Shown: piece after piece, positions 23,590 through 34,916 of the stretch | Layout of the letters: every line of letters begins with the position of its first letter | How positions within the stretch are numbered: position 1 is the stretch's first letter | Assembly: GCF_964355755.1 (NCBI RefSeq) | Contig: NC_092672.1 | Coordinates: 32,544,501-32,608,500, forward strand | Direction: 5' to 3' | Length of the DNA: 64,000 nt | Source of the DNA: Antedon mediterranea | Taxonomy: Eukaryota; Echinodermata; Crinoidea; Comatulida; Antedonidae | The notes under the pieces: generated by a model | The model's input: only the letters and a program-made list of their open reading frames with translations | The model's database searches: none | What the model was told of the DNA's origin: nothing | Made by a program: the position numbers and the translations under genes

Positions 23590-25119
23590 TTTTTTTTTTT
23601 TTTTTTCTGTATTATACTTCTTTCCTTCTGTCATTTTTGTGCGTCGCGTTTCTCTAAAACGTGTAAACAAAACATATCGTAACTTTGTCAACATATCGAC
23701 ATTTACGTGAACTTGTGCACCTCCTATTTTTGAATGACGTCAGAGTTGCGCAACGTGACTTACGCGCGATTTTATGAATTTCAATGATTGATCATAGACT
23801 AAAAACGAAACATAATTTTGTTTTGACACTTTGTGAAAATTTAAGTCACATCAAGCGCAAACTTCCTATGGATTAAAAATAGCATGTTTCACAAAAAGTT
23901 ACGCGCGCACGCGCGTTTAAAATTTTAGAGTGCGAAAAATCAACTTCTAATCAACTTTCTATGCGTTTCATGTCATTTTGAGCATGTCAAAAATTCCCAC
24001 GCGCGCGAAACTTTTTACGCACGCGGTGCACACTTAGAGTTAAAAACATATTTTTTTCGCGTTATTCATGTTTTTTCAGCCTTTTATAGTAATGTTACCA
24101 ACCTTTAAACAATTTCGACTTAAAATTACGTCATACGAGCACGTCGAATTAAATAATTTGCACGCGTTTCTGGTGAAAAAGTTCAAAAATTCGTCAAAAT
24201 TATGCCTATTTTTAAACAGTCATAGATTCTAAACTACATGGAGAACTTTTTTTTAATTACATATTCTGGAAGTTGATGAGTTGTAGATATCGAATCATGC
24301 ATTAATATGGCTAACCGGACATTGTGACGTCATCGTATGGCCACGCGAATATAAAATATAGGATTTTTGTCTCTTTCGTCATAGCTCATCACATTTAATA
24401 GAGCGCATCTCCACTTATTCGTAGTCGATTTTCACCCCGATTTTAATATATTCTAGGTCAATCAACTATCTTTTGCATGAATTAAACATTTTTTAATTTT
24501 TTTAACGTCATCATGCCTAAAAATTTAAATTACGTTGGTCATTAATTTCATCTTTACAGTAAATTTTAATCTGTTATACCTCGTAAGAATAAAATGTGAT
24601 AATCACGATTAAAACGTTTTCAGGAAGCTATTGTATTGTAGATACAAAATCATGTGTAAATTGTGCCAATTGAATGTTGTCATCATATGGCCAGTTAAAT
24701 AAAAAAAGTCGTATTTTCATCTTTTGCATTATATTTCATTACATTTAAAAGAGCGCGCATCAATATTTCACGTATTCAAATTTCTTCTACACGTTAATAT
24801 GTTGTTGCTGAGATAATTTCATTCTGAAATTTCTACTTTTGCATTTCATTTTGAAACCGTCAAGATGTTAAAAATTACAATAAAATACGGGTCCCGTAAT
24901 TTCACCTATTTTACACTGTTTGTGATATGTATACAGATTGTACTGTGTATACTATATGACACACAATAACAGAATTCAGAAATAACAACATATCATATTC
25001 TTCAGTTCAGGTCATAATGCCTTAATATTTTTCTGTGCGCAATATTGTAACGTATGACGTGCACGTGGCGTTTGTCGAGCGGATAACTAACTCGTCAAAG
25101 TGACGAGTTTCATGTCTAG
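23590..25119 (+). repeat. Helentron-like unit 1
   Basis: About 1.53 kb. It starts with 'ttctttccttctgtcatttt' and contains CpG-rich words such as 'ttacgcgcgcacgcgcg' in otherwise AT-rich DNA. It carries an internal subrepeat around 'gtcatcgtatggccac' and 'gtcatcatatggccag' (about 24330 and 24676). Unit 3 matches it along its whole length. Confidence 0.75.
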
Positions 25120-26279
25120 TTCTTCTTTCTTTCCCGGATTTTTGTGTGTCGCATATCCCCTATTGCTTGTGAACATAACTTTGTATAACTTTGTCAAAAG
25201 ATTGATCTGTAGCTGTAGATGTGCAAGAAACTTCGTTATATGACGTTAGAGTCGCGCAGCGTAAGTTACGCGCGATTTTAAGAATTTCAATGATTGATCA
25301 TAGATTATAAACCAAAAGTCATTTTTTATTGACACTTGGTGAAAATTTAAGTCATATCAAGGGCGAACTTTCTATGGATTAAAAATGGCATGTTTCACAA
25401 GAAGTTACGCGCGCACGCGCATTTAAAATTTCAAAATGCGCAAAATTAATTTCTAATCAACTTTCTACGCTGATCATGACATTTTGAACATGTGAAAAAT
25501 TCCCACGCGCGCGAAAAAAATTACGCGTAAGGTGCGCACGGAGCATGAAAATCATGTTTTTTTCTCTTGAATTATGATTTTCCAACCTTTCCTAGTCATT
25601 TTAAAAAAGATTGACATGATTTGAAATTAAAATGACGTCATACGAACACGTTGATTTATACCATTTTCGCGCGTTTTAGTTGAAAAAGTTACAAAATATT
25701 GTCAAAATTATGCCTATTTTTAATCTATTATAGCTCCTCAGGATCATCCACGACCCCCAATTTTTTAAATTTTATATGTAAGTAGATATGTTGTAGATAT
25801 GAATTCATGCAGAATCTTTACCCTTCGGATGTTATGACGTCATCGTATGGCCACACGAATGTAAAATATAGAGTTTTTTACTCTTTCGTTATTGCTCATC
25901 ACATTAAATAGAGCGCATCTCACTTTTACGTGCCCAAAATTCTTCAAAAAAATGTTTTAATGTAATTATTTAGATAATTATCTTCTAAAATGGTTATCTT
26001 TATATGTCAATTTGATGATGTCATCGTGTTAATAATTGGATTTAAAAGATGGGTCTCGTAATTTCGTCTATGCTACACTGTATATAACATACAGTTTATT
26101 CTGTAAAATACTGTAATATGATGTAAGCTATATAATAGGTACAATTCAGCACTGTAAACACATTTATTTCATGTCAAAGGATGGCATAATAATTGTCGAG
26201 GTTCATATAGTTTAAAGTATGTGCATGTTACGTATGCGCGGATAACCCGAACTCGTCAAAGTGACGAGTTCAAATCTAG
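25120..26279 (+). repeat. Helentron-like unit 2 (short form)
   Basis: About 1.16 kb, the same order of blocks as units 1 and 3 but more diverged and lacking the second 'atcatatggccag' subrepeat block. It ends in hairpin plus CTAG. Confidence 0.75.
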
Positions 26280-27803
26280 TTTTTCTGTATTCTTCTTTCT
26301 TTCTGTCATTTTTGTGTCTCGCGTAACTCAAAAACGTGTAACCATAACATTTCATAACTTGGTCAACATGTGGGCATTTACGTGAAATTGTGCACCTCCT
26401 ATTTTGAATGACCTCAGAGTTGCGCAACATGACTTACGCGCGTTTTTACGAATTTCGCGTATTTAACATAGATCGAAAACCATATAACAATTTATTATGA
26501 AACTTAACAAAGTTTAAGTTATATCTTGCGCTAACTGACTATGGGGAAAAAATGGCATGTTTCACACGAAGTTACGCGTGCACGCGCGTTTAAAATTTCA
26601 AAATGCGAAAAATCAATTTCTAATCAACTTTCTATGCATTTCATGTCATTTTGAGCATGTAAAAAATTCCCATGCGCGCGCATTTTTTTACGCGCACGGT
26701 GCGAACGTAGCGTTGAAAACAATTTTTTTTTTTTCAGCCTTTTCTAGTAATTTTACCAACTTTTAAACAATTTCGACTTAAAATTACGTCATACCGGCAC
26801 GTTGAATTGGATAATTTACGTGCGTTTTTGATGAAAAAGTTAAAAAATTTGTTAAAATTCGTCAAAATTATGCCTTTTTTTAAACAGTCATAGATTCTAA
26901 ACAACGAGGTGAACTTTTTTTTAATTACATATTCTGGAAGTTGATGAGTTGCAGATATCGGATCATGAATCAATATGGCTAACCGGACATTGTGACGTCA
27001 TCGTATGGCCACACGAATGTAAAATATAGGATTTTTGTCTCTTTCGTTATTGCTCATCATATTCAATGGAGCGCATCACGCCTATCTGTATTCCGTTTTC
27101 TTCGAGATTTTAATATTGTCTAGGTCAATCAACTATCTTACGCATGAGTTAAAAATATTTTAATTTTTATGACGTCATCATGCCTAAAATTTATAATTAA
27201 CAGGGTCATTAATTTCATCTTTACAGAAAATTTTAATCTGTTATAGCTCGTAAGAACAAAAAGTGATAATTATGATTAAAACGTTTTCTGGAAGCTATTG
27301 GACTTTAGATACGAATTAATGTGAAAATTTTGCCAATCGGATGTTGTGAAGTCATCATATGGCCAGTTGAATAAAAAAAGTCGTATTTTCATATTTTGCG
27401 TCATAGTTCATCACATTTAAACGAGCACGCATCCATATTCTACGTATTCAAATTTCTTCTACACGTTAATATGTTGTTGGTGAGATAATGTCCTTCCGAA
27501 ATTGCTATCTTAGTGTTTAATTTTAATACCGTCGCCATGTTAAAAATTGGAATAAACGGTGGGTCCCGTAATTTCACCTATTCTACACTGTATATAATAT
27601 GTATACAGATTATACTGTTTGCATGTATATACTATATGACACAAAATTGACAGAATTCAGCACTAACAGCATATCATATTCTTCAGTTCTTGTCATAATG
27701 CCATAATCTTTATCTGTGTGCAATATTCCAACGTAAGACGTGCACGTGGCCTTTGTCGTGGTGCGGATAACTAACTCGTCAAAGTGACGAGTTTCATGTC
27801 TAG
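26280..27803 (+). repeat. Helentron-like unit 3
   Basis: About 1.52 kb and closely similar to unit 1 throughout, including both 'tatggcca' blocks and the 'ttctacacgttaatatgttg' segment. The open frames at 26557 (+) and 26734 (-) are artefacts. Confidence 0.75.
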
Positions 27804-27829
27804 TTTATTATTAATAACGTCTTTATATG

Positions 27830-27856
27830 TTGCGGGTTAATAATATTAACCCGCAA
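27830..27856. repeat. 27-bp palindrome
   Basis: 'ttgcgggttaata' is followed directly by its near-perfect complement ending 'ttaacccgcaa'. It lies 25 bases beyond the Helentron-like right edge and may be the end hairpin of another element. Confidence 0.7.
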
Positions 27857-29649
27857 AATATAAATACGTTAAAATAAAAACGTTATAAACAAAACATTCT
27901 ATGAACATGTGAAGAGGTAAATTGCATCATTATTTAATTATTTTTTTTTAAATACACATTGCTAAAACTTTAATTATAAAGTGATATTAAAAAATAATAA
28001 AGGCATATTAAAAAAATAATAAAGGCATATTATTTTCGCGATAAATAAAATCAATAAACTAGAAATTTCAAATTGCTGTGAAAAAATAATCTGTGGTCAT
28101 AATAGATGAAACAAAAATTATTAAATTTATTTAATAAATGTGTTCAAGATACAGTAAAGGGAGCATTGAAACCTTACATTTTCAGTTTTAAAAATTGCAT
28201 ACAGGTAAGCAAATATTTGTACTGTATAATGTGTTTCTTAAATCTTATTCTTACCGACAAAGTCTATTTCATAAGATAAAGGAATTTTAGCTGCAGTTTT
28301 TAAACTTTTAAGGCACTTTATATTCTGCTGTATCTTGACTTTCAAAAATATTGATAAATTCGGCACTGTACTGTACAGTACACAGGGAATAATTTCACCA
28401 GTGTAGCACAAAAAGCTATACAAAACAACCTTCTTGCTACACTTTTCTACAATTGTGTAGCAAAATATACTATTATTTACTATATAGAAAACTATGTTTC
28501 TCGACTCAAAAATCAGTTTTATTAGCAATATTGCTAAACAAAATTTTAAGATGAAATTCTTCCCTGGTACATTTATGATTTGATCAGTGGTGGACTTATT
28601 TTACAATCTCTATGGTTCTAATTTCGTTCATATTTATACTGACTTTTAGTAGTTGCGTGTCAACAGCAAAAATAATGTTAAATCAATGATTAATGTACTA
28701 ACTGAGTCTGTCAAGCAACACTAACTATTAAGCATTGCAACTACAATAATACTAAATATTGAATTAGCTTGTTTTAATAATAACTACTGTACTGTACATA
28801 CTAATTATAGCTTCCATTAAAGAGTGGAATAATAATAATAATTTTAATTTAGCATGCCATTTTAAAGTACTGTATGGTTTCAAACTTCATGGTAGTTTTT
28901 TTTTAGTTACTAACACGTATTGCACTGTATGTTTATCACAAAATATTTTTTTTCTCAAAAAAACATAAAAAAAGAGGTGGTTTAATGGTCAGATGACTTC
29001 CTCAACATTTTCTTTTTTTAGATGAGTAGGAGATTATAATAAGTATAGTATATGACGGTGTACTAGATCATACAGCACTGTCGTAGATAGACGGGAGAGC
29101 ACTATCAAATAGTTGGCAGGCTCACTGATATGACATGACCCAGAGGGAAGAAGCATGTAGTTTAAACAGCGCTATAAGCTCATTGGGATGGAGTATAAAA
29201 ATAGAAACATTGCATTATAAATACTGTATTAAATGTTGTACACTGTACAACTGTGTTATTACTAAAAATCATTGTACAACTACAAGTACAAACTACAAGT
29301 TATATTTTGTAAGCTATTGCATGCACTATTGAATATAAAGGTGATTGAACTATTGAATTATACTAAAATATAAATCACTAAAGAACAAATTAAATAATAT
29401 TGTTCATGTTGAATCGAGCAATCAGGTTAATGAGTGTTAATTGTAAACTTTGCCTTGGCAAAACAATCTAGTTTGTTGAAATGGTAATCCCCTCAAAACC
29501 ACAATAAATAAAAGGGCAAATAATGACAATTAATTTTACAATGATAGCAAACATCACATGACATTGACTAAGAAAAATGTTCCTGATATTAATTATTATG
29601 TATTGTGCAGTGTGCTTACCTGATTCATACTGTATCTCCACAGATAATT

Positions 29650-29895
29650 TGTATTATGGCAAAGTCTGTAATACAGTGTCATATATGTGGCACCTGTATT
29701 ATGTTAAGTTCAGGGTTAGGCGTATGGTCTATGATACTGTACAGTTGCCACATATAATACGTATAATTTTGTAAATATCATGGCAAAATCTATAATATGG
29801 TGTCACATACAGTTAGTGGCACATGTATTATACGAGTTAGGCTTATGGTCTATGATTGATGCAGTTGCCCCATATGACACAAAATTTGCCTACAC
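29650..29895. repeat. Tandem duplication, about 123-bp unit, 2 copies
   Basis: Copy 1 reads 'atggcaaagtctgtaataca' with 'gtgtcatat' and 'ggcgtatggtctatgat'. Copy 2 starts near 29780 as 'atggcaaaatctataatatg' with 'ggcttatggtctatgat'. Both have 'cagttgcc'. Related words occur at 10690-10780 and 45720-45770. Confidence 0.75.
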
Positions 29896-30299
29896 TGTAT
29901 ATGATGATACTTCCTGAAAAATGTTATTCCAAAACAGAATTGGTTAACCCAATAATAATATTGACAAACTTAAATGTTGAGGTCTATGGTGTAATACCAA
30001 CAAGTTTAATTAGTCGTCAGACTGTCGCACTGTCAATTACGTATCAAACCGACGCCCTTTTGGTTTGCTCATTCATGCGCGAATTATAAATCTCAGTGTT
30101 TTAATCTTTTGTGTTTTACCAACTACAATATTGTTTATTAATTAAATGACATTGTGAATTATTTGAATATAGTTTGTGGTATATACTGTAATATTATAAA
30201 GGAAAACAATAGGGATTGACATTTTACCATGTTGTCTAATGTAAAGAGTTCATTTATTTTTAACTGTCAAAAAATGATTTATTCAACAATTTATTCTAA

Positions 30300-30440
30300 A
30301 CAGTAGATGGAAGAGGACACTTTATATAGCGTCCCAAAGGTGTCCCTCTAATATAGGTTCTATTGTGTTTAACAATATGATCAACCACTATGATGAGGAC
30401 ACTTTGTTTGGTCCCAAAGCTGTCCCCCTTATATGGGGTT
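30300..30440. repeat. GTGTCCC-type repeat, 2 copies
   Basis: 'gaggacactttatatagcgt' and 'gaggacactttgtttggtcc' each continue with 'cccaaaggtgtccc' or 'cccaaagctgtccc' and 'atataggttct' or 'atatggggttt'. Same dispersed family as 2104-2331 and 55725-55990. Confidence 0.65.
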
Positions 30441-30559
30441 TTGTGCAATTCCCTTTTTTGTATAATCAGTCATGCCTGTCTGTGCCTGCCACCCTATGAA
30501 AACATACAATAGAACATAGAATAATCACTAGAATTTAGAAAATAGTAAACAATTGTTAC

Positions 30560-30763
30560 CTCATTCTGCATGGGGTCAACAGGACTCCTGTCAAAATCAA
30601 AATAAAGTTGACCATTTTCATCAATATCCTCAAAATCTCCATTTATTTCCGGCGATCCATTTATCCCATTCCGGTGGCAATTTTCCATATCTTCTTTATT
30701 TTTTTTCCATACATTTTCCGATATTTCATAAATGCAATCTCCTCCATCTATTCCATCTGCCAT
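30560..30763 (-). CDS. First coding exon of an unrecognised gene
   Basis: An ATG at 30763 in good context (taacATGGcag) opens 68 codons that end exactly at a consensus donor (GAG before gtaaca), phase 0. The peptide begins MADGIDGGDCIYEISENVWK and ends FDFDRSPVDPMQNE. It is acidic, and I see no domain. Codon use looks protein-like and the frame is not part of a visible repeat. Downstream exons would lie below 30560 on the - strand; none was identified. It could in principle be the start of the FYB-like gene at 11304-7338, which would need introns of about 19 kb; that is speculation. Confidence 0.5.
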
Positions 30764-32290
30764 GTTAGTCAAATTCAATTTTGTTTTTTAACAGTACGTT
30801 TAATTTTGAACCATTATATTGTAAATAACAGGTAATTCTGAAATATAAAGATAAAATTAAAAGAAATATTTGCAAGTAGTCTTTCAGTTTCATATTATAA
30901 TTCACAATTTCAGATCGAGGACCCTTGCTTACTGTGCAGTACTCTACAACCTGGTTATGCAATTATTAGCAAGTGTTTTGGGGGATAAAGCATAGCCACC
31001 AGTATTGTTAATGTGTTTTTAAATCTGACCACTTTTTTCACAGAGGCCCTTTGACAGCCAGTGGCCTGAACGGAGATGGTTCTCTTTTCTTGTGAAAACC
31101 AGACTATTATGGCTATTTCAGTGTATCTTATCACACACTGTTTTTTTAAGTAAGTAATTGACTTATAAACCTCTACATTGAAACAAACTATCATATTATT
31201 GCAGTAACAATTGTAGTTTTAGAATACTGCAGTAACTGCAGTGAATCATCATAAACTTCTACATTGCAACACACTAAAATCATACATATTGCTTGCAGTT
31301 ACAGTTTGTACTGCAGTTACAGTTTGTACTGCAGTAACTGCAATGGAATAATTCTAAAATGATCCCCAACCAGGACAAATGTTAATTTTTCTATAAATTA
31401 CAGAATTTCATCACCAATTTCTAATAGTAATTTCAAATTGCTGATTTGAAGTGTTTAAATTGACAGGCCGTTCAGCAACGTTAAACCTTGTCTCACTAAC
31501 GACATCCTTAATCTCATTTAAGCTTGTACAAATAATATTGCCTAATAATACGAACAGAAGCCGACGGAAAACTGCCGCATGAACGAGCCAAATAAGCTAT
31601 GATTATGTTGATGTTCCTGTGGATTAATACTGCAGTTTAAATTTAGTACGATAATCAGAAAAAATTAGCTTGGATTATCTGCCTCAGAGTTTAAGAATGA
31701 AAGACAAGCAATACTGTAGGGTGGGTGTACAAAATCATTCTATAACAATTAACATTGGGGAGTGCACATATGAGAACGTAGTTGGTGGATTAGTCTATTT
31801 TTGTAAAGGGATGTTTATCATTTGTTTCATAGATCATTTATCTAGGTAAACTACTGTCTACAGGCACAAAATAGATCATTTAATCACCTAGTTTAAATTT
31901 TATACATACAAATAACAAATTTTCGTATTTCCCCGAATAAAATTATTTGTACCATTTCATGAAATATAAAACATTCATTATTTGTTTTTCAAAATGAATG
32001 CACACAACGAAAATTGCAGTACTCGATTTACATACTGACAAGGCACACTCGAGTGTGCTACTATTTATTTTTATATCATGTGATCCTTAATCGTCCAATC
32101 GACAAGAATCTAAATGTTATAATAGGAACCTCTTAACTACCATGACTAAATAAAAAAGCCTGTTGACATACAGTAATATACAGAACACTTGAAATCTTGT
32201 CACATATCCTTATTCAAATATTGTATTAGAACAATCTTATACTTCAACTCGCCCTCGCCACGTTGAAATATAACCTTTTATTTATCATTC

Positions 32291-32443
32291 ACCTCATGCC
32301 ATTATTTGTACCATTATACTCAGAAACATTCATTATTTGTACCATTATACTCAGAAACATTCATTATTTGTACTATTATACTCAGAAACATTCATTATTT
32401 GTATCATTATACTCAGAAACATTCATTATTTGTATCATCATTG
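32291..32443. repeat. 31-bp minisatellite, short allele-like array (about 5 units)
   Basis: The unit core is 'cattatttgtaccattatac' plus 'tcagaaacatt'. The last units carry 'gtactatt', 'gtatcatt' and 'gtatcatcatt' variants also found at the end of the long array. Confidence 0.9.
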
Positions 32444-32717
32444 AATGGAAATTGTTGAATTGACATTTTCATGCAGGGAGTTTGGTTGGTTTCTGTTGAG
32501 ATTAAAAGTTATTTTTATAATTGTCCATTTTTAAACGACTTCTTCAAAACTAAACCTCCATCAACAATCCTTTTTGTTGCTAAATAAAAATGTATTATTT
32601 AAAATACAATGAACTAAATATCCAAAATCATCATTTGAATCATGAAGTATTTATTTTTTTAAATCTATTCCTCTCTTGGTTTCACAAATTACTAACATAA
32701 CAATGTAAATATTGACT

Positions 32718-32790
32718 TTAAAGCTCTGTCTATACTATCACAAAAAGTGTTTTTTGTCACATAAGGTTTGAGGGTGTAAACATAGCTTTA
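32718..32790. mobile_element. MITE family A, internally deleted (copy 6)
   Basis: Both ends are kept ('aaagctctgtctatactatc' and 'gggtgtaaacatagcttta') but the centre is reduced to 'acaaaaagtgttttttgtca'. It is duplicated with its surroundings at 34357-34428. Confidence 0.8.
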
Positions 32791-33227
32791 GCTTGCAAAA
32801 TAGATCATTTAATCACCTAGTTTAAATTTTATAAATACAAATAACAAATTTTCGTATTTCCCCGAATAAAATTATTTGTACCATTTCATGAAATATAAAA
32901 CATTCATTATTTGTTTTTCAAAATGAATGCACACAACGAAAATTGCAGTACTCGATTTACATACTGACAAGGCACACTCGAGTGTGCTACTATTTATTTT
33001 TATATCATGTGATCCTTAATCGTCCAATCGACAAGAATCTAAATGTTATAATAGGAACCTCTTAACTACCATGACTAAATAAAAAAGCCTGTTGACATAC
33101 AGTAATATACAGAACACTTGAAATCTTGTCACATATCCTTATTCAAATATTGTATTAGAACAATCTTATACTTCAACTCGCCCTCTCCACGTTGAAATAT
33201 AACCTTTTATCATTCACCTCATGCCAT

Positions 33228-34075
33228 TATTTGTACCATTATACTCAGAAACATTCATTATTTGTACCATTATACTCAGAAACATTCATTATTTGTACCA
33301 TTATACTCAGAAACATTCATTATTTGTACCATTATACTCAGAAATATTCATTATTTGTACCATTATACTCAGAAACATTCATTATTTGTACCATTATACT
33401 CAGAAACATTCATTATTTGTACCATTATACTCAGAAATATTCATTATTTGTACCATTATACTCAGAAATATTCATTATTTGTACCATTATACTCAGAAAC
33501 ATTCATTATTTGTACCATTATACTCAGAAATATTCATTATTTGTACCATTATACTCAGAAACATTCATTATTTGTACCATTATACTCAGAAACATTCATT
33601 ATTTGTATCATTATACTCAGAAACATTCATTATTTGTACCATTATACTCAGAAACATTCATTATTTGTACCATTATACTCAGAAACATTCATTATTTGTA
33701 TCATTATACTCAGAAACATTCATTATTTGTATCATTATACTCAGAAACATTCATTATTTGTATCATTATACTCAGAAACATTCATTATTTGTACCATTAT
33801 ACTCAGAAACATTCATTATTTGTACCATTATACTCAGAAACATTCATTATTTGTACCATTATACTCAGAAACATTCATTATTTGTACCATTACACTCAGA
33901 AACATTCATTATTTGTACCATTATACTCAGAAACATTCATTATTTGTATCATTATACTCAGAAACATTCATTATTTGTACCATTATACTCAGAAACATTC
34001 ATTATTTGTACTATTATACTCAGAAACATTCATTATTTGTATCATTATACTCAGAAACATTCATTATTTGTATCA
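33228..34075. repeat. 31-bp minisatellite, long array (about 27 units)
   Basis: Units are near-identical, with single-base variants (aaatatt for aaacatt, gtatcatt for gtaccatt) in runs, which indicates repeated duplication of blocks. Because 31 is one more than a multiple of three and the unit lacks stops in any frame, all three + strand frames stay open for 280-296 codons. These frames are artefacts. Confidence 0.95.
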
Positions 34076-34356
34076 TCATTGAATGGAAATTGTTGAATTG
34101 ACATTTTCATGCAGGGAGTTTGGTTGGTTTCTGTTGAGATTAAAAGTTATTTTTATAATTGTCCATTTTTAAACGACTTCTTCAAAACTAAACCTCCATC
34201 AACAATCCTTTTTGTTGCTAAATAAAAATGTATTATTTAAAATACAATGAACTAAATATCCAAAATCATCATTTGAATCATGAAGTATTTATTTTTTAAA
34301 ATCTATTCCTCTCTTGGTTTCACAAATTACTAACATAACAATGTAAATATTGACTT

Positions 34357-34428
34357 TAAAGCTCTGTCTATACTATCACAAAAAGTGTTTTTTGTCACAT
34401 AAGGTTTGAGGGTGTAAACATAGCTTTA
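34357..34428. mobile_element. MITE family A, internally deleted (copy 7)
   Basis: The same deleted form as at 32718-32790, carried along by the tandem duplication. Confidence 0.8.
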
Positions 34429-34762
34429 GCTTGCAATATGTTATCAATAATTCACATGTACTGAAAGTAATAAACTGAATATCTTCTTTTTAAGAAAAAT
34501 AAATGTATTAACTCTAAAATGTATATAGGAATTTTTTTTTTATTTTATATCTTTTATGTTGTGTTTATTGTTTTATGTTTTTTATGTAAAAGGGTCCTGG
34601 GAAAACAGAAGTGTAAACTTTTCTCTGCAGGATCCTTGCCATCATTTATGCTATGAAACTGTATTTATAAAGGATGAGTAAATAAATGTGAATTGAATAA
34701 ATTGTAAAACAAAGATACGCAATATATTAGAGAAAGACAACCTTTAATCATCAAAGCACCTC

Positions 34763-34916
34763 TAAAGCCTTGTATACACTATCAAACTTTATGTGACAAA
34801 AAAAAAATTGATGTGCCCATTATATATCACTACCATATTTGGGCATACCACCACCATATTTGGGCACATCACACTTTTTTTGTCAAACTAGTTTGATAAT
34901 GTAGACAGAGCTTAAG
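34763..34916. mobile_element. MITE family A (copy 8)
   Basis: 'ctaaagccttgtatacacta' to 'gataatgtagacagagctta', with a doubled 'accatatttgggca' block in the right half. Confidence 0.85.

Larger units (their letters stand above)
23394..27805 (+). mobile_element. Helentron-like (Helitron2) non-autonomous array, three head-to-tail units
   Basis: The left edge has three short hairpins, each starting 'gttatccgc' and ending 'gcggataac' (23396, 23457, 23537), separated by T-rich tracts. Three units follow. Each ends with 'gcggataac', then the hairpin 'actcgtcaaagtgacgagt', then CTAG about 7 bases later (25116-25119, 26276-26279, 27800-27803), followed by T. A subterminal hairpin just before CTRR and insertion beside T are hallmarks of Helitron/Helentron 3' ends. 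No Rep/helicase coding is present. The flanks share 'agtttattattaata' and 'tctttatat' outside both edges. The class assignment is inference from these ends. Confidence 0.6.
27860..30559. other. Noncoding stretch
   Basis: AT-rich sequence without recognisable exons. It contains the tandem duplication at 29650-29895 and the 'gtgtccc' repeats at 30300-30440. It could be an intron of the - strand gene whose first coding exon is at 30763-30560. Confidence 0.4.
31867..34436. repeat. Tandem duplication (0.93 kb and 1.64 kb copies) with expanding minisatellite
   Basis: Copy 1 (31867-32797) and copy 2 (32798-34436) are almost identical: both start 'aatagatcatttaatcacct' and end in the short family A MITE followed by 'ttagcttgcaa'. 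The length difference comes from the internal 31-bp minisatellite, about 5 units in copy 1 and about 27 in copy 2. High identity of the flanks shows the duplication is recent. Confidence 0.92.

Noticed and set aside
23394-23590. Short regularly spaced hairpins suggesting a CRISPR-like array
   Set aside because: Only three unequal hairpins, no uniform repeat and spacer, in animal DNA. They fit transposon end hairpins.
33192-34101. Three overlapping + strand frames of 279-296 codons
   Set aside because: They are the same 31-base minisatellite read in three frames. The unit has no stop, and frame openness says nothing about coding.
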